Assembly: GCA_903892315.1 (NCBI GenBank)
Contig: CAITHY010000134.1
Coordinates: forward strand, 1 to 11,361
From: an uncultured beta proteobacterium
GTDB taxonomy: Bacteria > Pseudomonadota > Gammaproteobacteria > Burkholderiales > Burkholderiaceae
Direction of reading: 5' to 3'
DNA: 11,361 nt
Position 1 is the stretch's first letter, and the number at the start of each line of letters is the position of its first letter. This document shows, piece by piece, positions 1-6,530 of the stretch. The position numbers and the translations under genes are program-made. Under the pieces are notes generated by a model, which saw only the letters and a list, made by a program, of their open reading frames with translations, ran no database searches and was not told the DNA's origin.

Positions 1-31
1 GCCAATTTGGCTCAAACGGCTCCCCGCTCAT

Positions 32-35
32 AGGA
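32..35 (+). promoter_or_regulatory. Ribosome-binding site of rpmE2
   Basis: AGGA lies six bases before the ATG at 42 and supports that start. The 41 bases before the gene are too short to show a promoter or the upstream gene. Confidence 0.6.
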
Positions 36-41
36 CTCAAC

Positions 42-389
42 ATGAAACCTGGCATTCACCCCGAATATCGCGAAATCGTCTTTGTAGACGTTTCTAATAA
101 CTTCAGCTTCAAGACTCGCTCCACTATGTCTACTAAAGAGACAATCAAGTGGGAAGATGGCAATGAATATCCATTGGCCAAGATCGAGACTTCATCTGAA
201 TCACACCCTTTCTACACTGGCACCCAGAAAATCATGGATACCGCTGGTCGTGTTGAGAAATTCCGTCAGAAATTCGGCACCAAAGCGGTTGCTAAAGCTT
301 CCGGTGATGGCGCTGCTAAAACAGCTGAGAAAAAAGCTGCTGCTGCAGAAGCTAAAGCTGCTGAAAAGCCAGCTAAGAAGAAGGCTTAA
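42..389 (+). CDS. rpmE2: 50S ribosomal protein L31 type B
   Basis: Structural protein of the large ribosomal subunit. The N-terminus ([18 protein letters not shown]), the segment around residues 28-33 (STMSTK) and the block [10 protein letters not shown] near residues 54-63, followed by [11 protein letters not shown], are diagnostic of bacterial L31. There are no cysteines, so this is the zinc-independent (C-minus, type B) form, which in many bacteria replaces the zinc-binding L31 under zinc limitation. The core ends near residue 80. The remaining ~35 residues form an Ala/Lys-rich tail ([25 protein letters not shown]) that makes the protein longer than the usual ~85-90 residues. An intrinsic terminator follows, so this is the end of its transcript. 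Another copy of L31 may exist elsewhere in the genome; that cannot be seen here. Confidence 0.96.
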   Translation: MKPGIHPEYREIVFVDVSNNFSFKTRSTMSTKETIKWEDGNEYPLAKIETSSESHPFYTGTQKIMDTAGRVEKFRQKFGTKAVAKASGDGAAKTAEKKAAAAEAKAAEKPAKKKA

Positions 390-438
390 ACCACTTCTAT
401 TCGCAGGGTATGTTAAATACCTGCTCTGCGAGATAATC

Positions 439-463
439 AAGGCAGCGTTTGCTGCCTTTTTTA
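439..463 (+). terminator. Rho-independent terminator after rpmE2
   Basis: A perfect 8-bp stem AAGGCAGC (439-446) pairs with GCTGCCTT (451-458) around the tetraloop GTTT. The stem is followed directly by a T run to 462. It lies 50 bases after the rpmE2 stop codon and only 16 bases before the next gene starts. Confidence 0.9.
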
Positions 464-478
464 TTTTGAACTTTACAC

Positions 479-2197
479 ATGGTCAAACTTACTGCCGCCG
501 CCACTAAATCGATTCCACGCATTATTATTTTTGCGCTGACCTTGGTTTATGGTTTTGCTGGCCTCTTCTTTCGGGACCCCTGGAAGAATGAAGATGCCAT
601 TGGCTTTGGTGGCATGTGGACACTCTTTCGTGGCAACTCTATTGACTGGATGGTTCCGCACCTAGCTGGGCGCGATGTCTCCCTTGGCGCACCTCTGCCA
701 TATTGGATGGGCGCCACGCTCATTGAATGGTTTGGTCCACTCATTGGCGCTGCCAATGCTGCACGTTTATATGCAGCCATCTGCTTCTTCTCTGCTGCGC
801 TGGCAATTTGGTATGCCACCTATTTACTAGGTCGTCGTCGTGAAGTTCAGCCGATGGCATTGGCGGTTGGTGGTCAGCCAGATCTCAAGAGTTACGGCAT
901 GACCTTAGCCGATGGTGCACTGCTAATTTTCTTAGCGTGCGTGGGTCTTGCTCAACGCGCTCATGAAACAACGCCAATGATGGCCCAGCTTATGGGAATT
1001 AGCATCGTTCTTTACGGTACAGTACGCGGGTTAGATAAACCTTGGCAAGGCGGTTTGTGGACTGGCCTCGGTATTGCTATCGTCGCGCTCTCGAGCAATC
1101 TCACTCTCAGCTTAATCATTGTTACTTCCACCATCATTGCGGTTATAGCCAGCAATGCAAGGTTGCGCTTTCGCTGGACACTAACCAGCACTGTTTTAGG
1201 TTTAATCGGTTTTGCAATTTGGCCTCTGATTTGGTATCTAGCTGATCTTCCAGTGCAGTGGCGTCACATCGCTGAAGAAGGCTGGCGCAATGCACCGGAA
1301 ATGCGTGCCGCCCCTTCAATCGAATCACTGAGCTTCTTGAGTGTGAACTTTTGGGCATATGCATGGCCAGTTTGGCCGCTCGCAATAGTTTCCCTTGCGC
1401 ACTGGGGCCGCATTAAAGCGTCGGGTGCATGGCGCGCGCCGCATCTTTGCATTCCCCTAAGTTTATTCATTGGTAGCTTTATTTATGTTTTGTTCCGGCT
1501 CGAGGCTAACGAACATGACTTAATGATCTTAATTCCGAGTCTTTCGATCATTGCCGCCTTTAGCTTGCCCGTCCTCAAGCGGAGCGTGATTAGCTTTATT
1601 GATTGGTTTGCGATGTTTAGCTTTACCCTCATCGCACTGGCGATTTGGATTATTTGGCTCGCCAAAGTGACTGGCTATCCAGAATCTACAGCCGCCAATA
1701 TTGCACGCCTACTTCCTGGATTTACAGGTCAGTTCAATGCCTTAGCATTTATCGTTGCCCTTGCTATTACAGGCCTATGGCTTGCCGTAGTTCGCTGGAG
1801 AACTTCTCGAGCCCCGAAAGAAATTTGGCGCTGCCTCATCATCTCAGCATCAGGCACGACTTTAATGTGGGTGCTATTGATGACTTTGTGGCTCCCTACT
1901 ATTAACTACGCTAAAACCTATCGTCAAGTTTCTGCACGATTAGCACAAGTGATACCTGCTGGTGGTGGCTGCATAGACACAAGCAATCTAGGCCCTGCAC
2001 AGCTAGCTTCTTTTGAGTACTTCTCTAAGCTCAATTTGCGAGATGACCCCAGTTGCTCATGGATGCTGACCCACAGCCAATCTGAAGCAAAAGCATACGC
2101 TGAGATCAATAATAAAAAGCTCATACTGCTTTGGGAAGATCGTCGTGCTGCTGACCGCGACGAACGACTGCGCCTCTACGAAGTTATCCCGGAGTAA
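479..2197 (+). CDS. GT-C fold membrane glycosyltransferase, ArnT/PMT-like
   Basis: A 572-residue polytopic protein with about eleven or twelve hydrophobic helices up to about residue 475, then a soluble, probably periplasmic tail of about 96 residues. The first external loop carries RDPWKNEDA (residues 32-40), an acidic loop of the kind that holds the catalytic Asp in GT-C transferases. The later GAPLPYWMGA (70-79) resembles the PPLxYW motif of ArnT and the PMT_2 family. Such enzymes move a sugar from a polyprenyl-phosphate donor to lipid A, protein or another envelope acceptor; donor and acceptor cannot be read here. The tail has two cysteines (near 498 and 526) that could form a disulfide. 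An in-frame TGA at 467-469 and the absence of other start codons fix ATG 479 as the first possible start, although no Shine-Dalgarno is present. The MATE gene begins 3 bases after its stop. Confidence 0.82.
   Translation: MVKLTAAATKSIPRIIIFALTLVYGFAGLFFRDPWKNEDAIGFGGMWTLFRGNSIDWMVPHLAGRDVSLGAPLPYWMGATLIEWFGPLIGAANAARLYAAICFFSAALAIWYATYLLGRRREVQPMALAVGGQPDLKSYGMTLADGALLIFLACVGLAQRAHETTPMMAQLMGISIVLYGTVRGLDKPWQGGLWTGLGIAIVALSSNLTLSLIIVTSTIIAVIASNARLRFRWTLTSTVLGLIGFAIWPLIWYLADLPVQWRHIAEEGWRNAPEMRAAPSIESLSFLSVNFWAYAWPVWPLAIVSLAHWGRIKASGAWRAPHLCIPLSLFIGSFIYVLFRLEANEHDLMILIPSLSIIAAFSLPVLKRSVISFIDWFAMFSFTLIALAIWIIWLAKVTGYPESTAANIARLLPGFTGQFNALAFIVALAITGLWLAVVRWRTSRAPKEIWRCLIISASGTTLMWVLLMTLWLPTINYAKTYRQVSARLAQVIPAGGGCIDTSNLGPAQLASFEYFSKLNLRDDPSCSWMLTHSQSEAKAYAEINNKKLILLWEDRRAADRDERLRLYEVIPE
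2191..2194 (+). promoter_or_regulatory. Ribosome-binding site deciding the GTG start of the MATE gene
   Basis: GGAG sits in the last codons of the glycosyltransferase gene, six bases before GTG 2201. It supports a non-ATG start and translational coupling of the two genes. Confidence 0.7.
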
Positions 2198-2200
2198 TTC

Positions 2201-3592
2201 GTGCTGCACTTTAAACTATCGCGCCTTCGCGAGGACATCCCCTCTTTATTAAAACTAGCTGGGCCCCTATTAGTTGGTCAGCTTGCTGTGATTGCGTTTG
2301 GCGTTCTGGATACAGCCATGACCGCGCGTTATTCGGCCGATGATTTAGCAGCGCTAGCAATGGCTTCAGCCATCTTCATTAGTATTTACGTAGGTCTTAC
2401 GGGAGTGATCTCAGCGCTTGCGCCAATCGCAGGACAACTCTTTGGCGCCAAACGTTTTGGAGAGATCGGTGAAGAAGTACGACAAGCAACTTGGCTTGCC
2501 TTGGGTCTCACGATTATCGGCTGCTGTATTTTGGTCAACGCGGATCACCTGCTAGCCATATCGCAAGTGAACGATCTCATTGAAGGTAAGGCAAAGTTAT
2601 ATCTCAGCATCCTAGCAATCGGCTTACCAGCTAGCATGGGAATGCGCGTCTTAATGGCTCTACATAATGCGGTCTCACGCCCTACCGTCATCACGGTTGT
2701 GCAAATTATTGGCTTAGCACTCAAGCTACCCTTAAACCTACTCTTTATTTATGGGGGCTTAGGTATAGAGGCCATGGGTGGCCCAGGCTGTGCTGTAGCC
2801 ACCGTCATCATTAACTGGTCTTGGCTACTCATGACTCTAGGTTTTGTTTTGTTTGACCACTTTTATAAGCCATTCAAAATCTTTACTCACTTTAGCATGC
2901 CTCATTGGCATCGTATCTGGACATTACTAAAGCTGGGCGCGCCCATTGGCTTTAGCCACTTGATTGAAGTGACCTCCTTCACTTTTATGTCCCTGTTTAT
3001 TGCTCGCCTTGGAACCACAGCCTTAGCTGGCCATCAAATCGTAGCCAACATGGGAACCGTCATCTACATGGTGCCGCTATCTCTCTCAATTGCGACCATG
3101 ACTTTGGTCTCTCAATCCATTGGTGCAAATAAGCCTGAACGTGCCGAAGAGATTGGTTGGTCATCGGTATTGTTTACCACTACGCTTTGCATCACTATTG
3201 GTATCGCAGTTTGGATTTTCAGAATACAGCTGCTCAACTTATATGATCCACCGGTCGAGGTGAAGGCGTTCTCTATTCCCCTCTTCTTATTTATTGCTTT
3301 CTACCAAGTGTTTGACGCCCTACAAATTACAGCGGCATTCATTCTACGAGCCTATCGCATTGCTTTTTTGCCGATGGTGATTTATGCCGGCTCACTATGG
3401 GGTGTAGGCCTGGGTGGTGGCTACCTTATGGGCTTTAACGTGCTGGGTAATACACCAGTATTCTTACAGGGTGCCAACGGCTTTTGGGCTGGCAACAGCT
3501 TAAGCCTAGGACTGGCAGCGTGCTTTTTGCTCTGTCTATTTAGAAGAACGGCGGAGCGCTATGAGAAGACGCATCCGCCGGTAGAGATCTAA
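2201..3592 (+). CDS. MATE-family (NorM/DinF-like) multidrug or metabolite exporter
   Basis: Inner-membrane secondary transporter of the MOP superfamily, usually driven by Na+ or H+. At 463 residues with about twelve helices in two homologous halves it has the normal family length. The N-terminal half shows the typical pattern: LAGPLLVGQLA (19-29), LDTAM with Asp37, and APIAGQLFGAKR (74-85). Asp37 aligns with the cation-coupling Asp36 of Vibrio NorM, and Glu256 (HLIEVTSF) lies where NorM has Glu255. The second half repeats the pattern (ALAGHQIVANMG). The start is GTG, three bases after the TAA of the glycosyltransferase, with GGAG at 2191-2194, so the pair is one transcript and probably translationally coupled. 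The substrate is unknown. Its partnership with a lipid-linked sugar transferase leaves open an envelope metabolite rather than a drug. It ends 19 bases from a convergent gene with no clear terminator between them. Confidence 0.93.
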   Translation: MLHFKLSRLREDIPSLLKLAGPLLVGQLAVIAFGVLDTAMTARYSADDLAALAMASAIFISIYVGLTGVISALAPIAGQLFGAKRFGEIGEEVRQATWLALGLTIIGCCILVNADHLLAISQVNDLIEGKAKLYLSILAIGLPASMGMRVLMALHNAVSRPTVITVVQIIGLALKLPLNLLFIYGGLGIEAMGGPGCAVATVIINWSWLLMTLGFVLFDHFYKPFKIFTHFSMPHWHRIWTLLKLGAPIGFSHLIEVTSFTFMSLFIARLGTTALAGHQIVANMGTVIYMVPLSLSIATMTLVSQSIGANKPERAEEIGWSSVLFTTTLCITIGIAVWIFRIQLLNLYDPPVEVKAFSIPLFLFIAFYQVFDALQITAAFILRAYRIAFLPMVIYAGSLWGVGLGGGYLMGFNVLGNTPVFLQGANGFWAGNSLSLGLAACFLLCLFRRTAERYEKTHPPVEI

Positions 3593-3611
3593 AAAGAAGT
3601 AACCCTAGGAC

Positions 3612-4067
3612 TTAACGATAGCCTGGGGCAGGCGTTGCGTAACTAGGGACTTGATTCCCCTTGGAGTACATGCACTGTTGGTAGGCAATGTTGTATTGAG
3701 TTTGCGCTTGATTTTGTTTTCCGGATGCATTCATAGCACCAATTGCAGACCCACCCAATAATCCTACTCCTGCACCAGTTCCAACGCCTGTATGACTGCC
3801 GCCACCAATGACAGCACCAGCAGCAGCACCAAGGGCTGTTGCCAGAGCTGCACTAGTCACACCTTCCTTAAGAGCAGCATCACTTGTATCCTTAACTGCA
3901 TTTGCAGCAAATTGGCGACATACTTGATCCTCTTGTTGAAACACCTCAAAAGGCTTTCCTTGGCGCGGCATCACAGCAACAGTCGGACCAGTTGGCGTAG
4001 ATACGCATGCGGTTAATGACGCAAGAACAGATACACTTAGAACTACGGCGCGAGCAAATCGTTTCAT
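3612..4067 (-). CDS. Glycine-zipper outer-membrane lipoprotein
   Basis: A 151-residue secreted protein. The N-terminus is basic then hydrophobic and ends in the lipobox LTAC (Cys21 from this start), so it is predicted to be a lipidated envelope protein. The middle holds a Gly/Ala zipper hairpin (AAAGAVIGGG, then GAGVGLLGGSAIG), as in the glycine-zipper / 17-kDa surface antigen-like families. The C-terminal block YNIAYQQCMYSKGNQVP resembles the end of many proteobacterial YMGG/glycine-zipper proteins. The open frame reaches a TTG at 4073, but the ribosome-binding site AAAGGA (4074-4079) touches that codon and lies an ideal six bases before ATG 4067, so 4067 is the start. It lies 39 bases after another small envelope gene on the same strand, probably co-transcribed. 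The exact role is unknown; such proteins affect envelope stability or insertion. Confidence 0.85.
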   Translation of the reverse strand: MKRFARAVVLSVSVLASLTACVSTPTGPTVAVMPRQGKPFEVFQQEDQVCRQFAANAVKDTSDAALKEGVTSAALATALGAAAGAVIGGGSHTGVGTGAGVGLLGGSAIGAMNASGKQNQAQTQYNIAYQQCMYSKGNQVPSYATPAPGYR

Positions 4068-4073
4068 ATCCAA

Positions 4074-4079
4074 TCCTTT
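4074..4079 (-). promoter_or_regulatory. Ribosome-binding site deciding the lipoprotein start
   Basis: On the minus strand AAAGGA lies six bases before ATG 4067. It directly abuts the alternative TTG at 4073 and so excludes it. Confidence 0.75.
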
Positions 4080-4106
4080 ATTACACTAAATAATTATTCT
4101 GAAATT

Positions 4107-4550
4107 TTAGTACTGCGGGCCTCTAGGCTGCGCATTGCTAGTAGGAGGGGTTGCAGGCTGTGCCTGCCATCCAGATGGGCACTCCTGAGTATAAGGAAAA
4201 TACTTCCCACTAACTTGGCAGTAGTACCAAACTGCAGGCTGTGGTTGAGCTGCCAATACCATTGGTTGTGGAGGGGGCATGTAAACGACTGGGGGTGCAT
4301 ATGCTACCGGAGGAGCATAGTAACCAGCGTAAGGGCCGTAATAAGCACCGCCGTATGCCCAATTACCACCCCATCCGGGCCCCCAGCCTCGTCCATAAGC
4401 CCCATATGCTGCTGGACGCCAACCACCGCCATAACCACCCCCTACTGATACATTCCAGCCAACATTACCCGCTTGGGCAATCACTGGTGAAGCGGCTAAT
4501 AAAGCCACTAAGGCGACACCTAAGATACTGAATTTATTGATTTGTTTCAT
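4107..4550 (-). CDS. Secreted Gly/Tyr/Pro-rich envelope protein with C-terminal CPSGW motif
   Basis: A 147-residue protein of unknown function. Residues 1-26 form a clear Sec signal peptide (MKQINKFSILGVALVALLAA, cleavage after the AQA region). Next comes a Gly/Trp/Tyr-rich stretch, then a Pro/Tyr-rich stretch with repeated APPV and YAPP units. The last part is WYYCQVSGKYFPYTQECPSGW followed by a short Gln/Pro tail. This WYYC...YFPY...CPxGW pattern is, from memory, a recurring C-terminal signature of proteobacterial envelope proteins. Its two cysteines would suit a disulfide. The open frame continues 49 codons upstream, but that part is not signal-like, and AGGGGG at 4557-4562 precedes this ATG, so the shorter form is chosen. 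It is the first gene of a two-gene unit with the glycine-zipper lipoprotein. Confidence 0.8.
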   Translation of the reverse strand: MKQINKFSILGVALVALLAASPVIAQAGNVGWNVSVGGGYGGGWRPAAYGAYGRGWGPGWGGNWAYGGAYYGPYAGYYAPPVAYAPPVVYMPPPQPMVLAAQPQPAVWYYCQVSGKYFPYTQECPSGWQAQPATPPTSNAQPRGPQY

Positions 4551-4556
4551 GGTCGA

Positions 4557-4562
4557 CCCCCT
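4557..4562 (-). promoter_or_regulatory. Ribosome-binding site of the CPSGW envelope protein
   Basis: AGGGGG on the minus strand lies six bases before ATG 4550. It helps to reject the longer open frame that starts at 4697. Confidence 0.5.
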
Positions 4563-4614
4563 ATAAATTGGTCTTATATTTCTGTGTAGCTCTATTTTAG
4601 TTTTTACTGGTCTT

Positions 4615-4643
4615 ACTATCAATAACGCCTTAAATACGGACAA
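4615..4643 (-). promoter_or_regulatory. Possible sigma70-type promoter for the envelope gene pair
   Basis: On the minus strand TTGTCC (4638-4643) and GATAGT (4615-4620) are separated by exactly 17 bases, each matching four of six consensus positions. The position in the 130-bp gap before the signal-peptide gene is sensible and would give a leader of about 60 bases. The match is weak and unproven. Confidence 0.3.
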
Positions 4644-4680
4644 GCTGACAAGAAAAAAGTTATTTATTGCAATTGCCTTG

Positions 4681-5679
4681 TTACTCCAATTTTGCACCTG
4701 ATTGTCTTACTACCCTACCCCATTTATTAGCCTCGGAAGCAATCAACCTTGAGAGGTCTTTTGAACTACCTGGATCCGGGTCTAGGCCCCCATCTAAGAG
4801 CTTGGATTTAACCTCGGGATTGCTCAAAGTTTGGCGCACCATTTGATTTAAGCGCTTTTGGATATCAGGCGGCAAGTTTGCTGGTGCCATCAGAGAAAAC
4901 CAAGATACCGCCTCAAAACCTGCTAAACCTTGTTCAGCTAGCGTCGGAATCTCCGGAGCGGCATGTGAGCGCTTTAGTGTGGTCACACCCAAAGCCTGGA
5001 CCTCTCCTGCCTTAATTAAAACCAAGGAAGAAGAAAGATTATCAAAAAGCATAGAAATGCGACCACTGAGCAAGTCAGGCAAAGATTGTGCGCGCCCCTT
5101 GTAGGGAATATGACGAATTTGAACTCCGGTCATCTGCTTCAATAATTCACCCGACATGTGCAAAGAAGTGCCAACCCCTGAAGAACCAAAGGTGAGCTGA
5201 TCTGGTTTTGCTTTTGCTAATTCAATAAGCTCATGAAGATTATTAACGCCTAGCTTTTTATTAACGATCAATACGTTTGGTGTGCTTGCCAAAAAACTAA
5301 TGGGTGTGAAATCTTTCACAGGATCGTAGGAGATCTTGTCATACAGTGCGCCATTAATCGCATGAATACCTACCGTACCTATTAATAAGGTATAGCCATC
5401 AGGATCACTCTTAGCCACAAGGTCGGCTCCAATATTGCCGCCATAGCCAGGGCGATTCTCTACTAACACTGGCACACCTAAATTCTGCTGCCAACTTTCA
5501 GCCAAAACACGCGCCAATATATCCGGAGCGCCGCCTGGTGTGAATGTAACGATGATGCGAATGGGTTGTTTGGGCCAGCCAGCTTTATTCTGGGGTGTAC
5601 CTTGCGCATGAACAGCAAAGCCAATACCCAACAACGCAAATGCAAGGAGAAAGCTCTTTAGAACTTGAGAAAATAGCAT
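4681..5679 (-). CDS. Bug/TctC-family tripartite tricarboxylate transporter substrate-binding protein
   Basis: A periplasmic solute receptor of 332 residues, the normal Bug length. Residues 1-25 are a Sec signal peptide (LLAFALLGIGFAVHA then QG). The mature protein opens with the family pattern WPKQPIRIIVTFTPGGAPD, whose last Asp is in the ligand-binding loop. It continues with VENRPGYGGNIGADLVAKSDPDGYTLL, then IRHIPYKG and the C-terminal MAPANLPPDIQ block. Bug proteins bind carboxylates or related small molecules, and some work with TctA/TctB permeases or in sensing. No TctA or TctB is in this window, so the ligand and partner are open. It lies 35 bases after dsbB with a hairpin between them, so it may have its own transcript. 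The start has no strong Shine-Dalgarno but gives an intact signal peptide. A second, clearly divergent Bug gene lies at 9512-10513. Confidence 0.93.
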   Translation of the reverse strand: MLFSQVLKSFLLAFALLGIGFAVHAQGTPQNKAGWPKQPIRIIVTFTPGGAPDILARVLAESWQQNLGVPVLVENRPGYGGNIGADLVAKSDPDGYTLLIGTVGIHAINGALYDKISYDPVKDFTPISFLASTPNVLIVNKKLGVNNLHELIELAKAKPDQLTFGSSGVGTSLHMSGELLKQMTGVQIRHIPYKGRAQSLPDLLSGRISMLFDNLSSSLVLIKAGEVQALGVTTLKRSHAAPEIPTLAEQGLAGFEAVSWFSLMAPANLPPDIQKRLNQMVRQTLSNPEVKSKLLDGGLDPDPGSSKDLSRLIASEANKWGRVVRQSGAKLE

Positions 5680-5695
5680 GCTTAAGAGTGAAGAA

Positions 5696-5713
5696 CTAGA
5701 CCAAGCGGTCTAG
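5696..5713 (-). terminator. Hairpin between dsbB and the Bug gene, possible terminator
   Basis: A perfect 7-bp stem CTAGACC/GGTCTAG with a 4-base loop sits directly after the dsbB stop codon. On the minus strand it is followed by TTCTTCACTCTT, which is T-rich but not a pure T run. It could be a weak or leaky intrinsic terminator. Confidence 0.45.
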
Positions 5714-5714
5714 G

Positions 5715-6284
5715 TTACAAACCAAAGCGAGAGCGAAGCCACAACCAGCCCTCATACTTCACTGGATCGTCAGCACAGGGGCCGATACCGCATTCCAATA
5801 GTGTAGAGACAAGATTACCTAAAACCAAAAGAATGAAAGCAACAATCAATGTGTTAGCAAACCAGGAGCGAGAGCGAACTTCACGATTGGGCAGCATTAA
5901 GAGAATTGCCAGGCCCATTAATAGTCCTGTGTAACCAACATAAGCCCAAGTATAAAAATGCAACTCTAAAAATGTTTTTCCGAATCCTTTGTCACCTGGC
6001 AGAATATGCAAGAACACCTGACGTAGGGAAACCATCATTCCAACCAGGCCGCCAATGATGCCCCATCCGTAGTGAGATGAATAAGCGCCACAACGCATGT
6101 TGAGCACTAAAGCAAAGCCAATGATGACAAATCCAACGCGCTGCATTAAGCACAAAGGACAAGGTAGCTCACCAAAGTAGAGTTGATCTACAAATGCATA
6201 AGACAGCATGCCGACAACAGCTAGCAGCGCAAGCTGATTACCAAGCGCCGCTAAGGAAGGGAGAGAATGTTTGCTCACAATCAA
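5715..6284 (-). CDS. dsbB: Disulfide bond formation protein B (DsbB), C-terminal-cysteine variant
   Basis: An inner-membrane quinone reductase that reoxidises DsbA in the periplasm. The first periplasmic loop has the CxxC site PCPLCLMQR (Cys42/Cys45, with Arg49 matching the quinone-site Arg48 of E. coli). Five hydrophobic helices can be drawn. The loop between helices 3 and 4 (ILPGDKGFGKTFLELHFYTW) has no cysteine, whereas E. coli DsbB has its second redox pair there. Instead a CGIGPC pair (Cys165/Cys170) follows helix 5, which this topology also places in the periplasm, then a short tail. This fits a subgroup of PF02600 in proteobacteria. The frame opens at TTG 6284, immediately after the stop of the upstream small gene. 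GTG 6278 is an equally possible start; neither has a Shine-Dalgarno, so translation probably depends on coupling. Confidence 0.9.
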   Translation of the reverse strand: MIVSKHSLPSLAALGNQLALLAVVGMLSYAFVDQLYFGELPCPLCLMQRVGFVIIGFALVLNMRCGAYSSHYGWGIIGGLVGMMVSLRQVFLHILPGDKGFGKTFLELHFYTWAYVGYTGLLMGLAILLMLPNREVRSRSWFANTLIVAFILLVLGNLVSTLLECGIGPCADDPVKYEGWLWLRSRFGL

Positions 6285-6443
6285 TTACAGACTGATGTTG
6301 AGATGGTCGGTTGCATGAAAACGGAACCATACCAGCAGAATGACAACGGTAATCGCCAAAACTGTCAAACCCGCAAGACGCTTCTCAAACCAGACTAAGA
6401 CAAGTCCGAGAAAAGCTGTCAGAAAAGGTAGAAACATATACAT
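6285..6443 (-). CDS. DUF5993-like small membrane protein upstream of dsbB
   Basis: A 52-residue open frame from ATG 6443 to TAA 6285; a second in-frame ATG at 6437 would give 50 residues. It starts MYMFLPFLTAFLGLVLVWFE, then a short basic turn (EKRLAG) and a second hydrophobic helix (LTVLAITVVILLVWF), ending RFHATDHLNISL. Two helices, the basic turn and the C-terminal FxHHATD...LNISL-like end match my memory of DUF5993, a small family found beside dsbB genes. The stop codon directly abuts the first possible dsbB codon, so the two genes are co-translated and probably act together. The function is unknown; an accessory role for the DsbB variant is an inference from context. No good Shine-Dalgarno is visible. 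Confidence 0.8.
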   Translation of the reverse strand: MYMFLPFLTAFLGLVLVWFEKRLAGLTVLAITVVILLVWFRFHATDHLNISL

Positions 6444-6530
6444 ACGGGAATTCTAGCGCAGGATACTTTGCTTGAGGTCAATTCCGTAAATTCAGGGCTC
6501 AGGGAAAGGTCTTTTGTTTAGAATGAACCT
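6444..6530. other. Divergent intergenic region, DUF5993/dsbB and crotonase
   Basis: An 87-base gap that must hold promoters for both directions. On the minus strand TTGACC and TAGAAT occur but with a 20-base spacer, longer than ideal. On the plus strand TAGAAT (6519-6524) lies only six bases before ATG 6531, with no fitting -35 box. No promoter can be called firmly. Confidence 0.4.

Noticed and set aside
4094..4300. Minus-strand 68-codon frame overlapping the end of the CPSGW gene
   Set aside because: It overlaps in another frame, shows no domain or export signal, and starts inside the coding region without a ribosome-binding site.
4241..4531. Plus-strand 96-codon frame opposite the Gly/Tyr/Pro-rich gene
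   Set aside because: It lies wholly within the antisense of a signal-peptide gene, has no ribosome-binding site, and its basic His/Pro/Arg composition is what antisense of Gly/Tyr codons yields.
4551..4697. N-terminal extension of the CPSGW protein to 196 residues
   Set aside because: The extra 49 residues lack conservation signs and would bury the Sec signal peptide; AGGGGG precedes the internal ATG.
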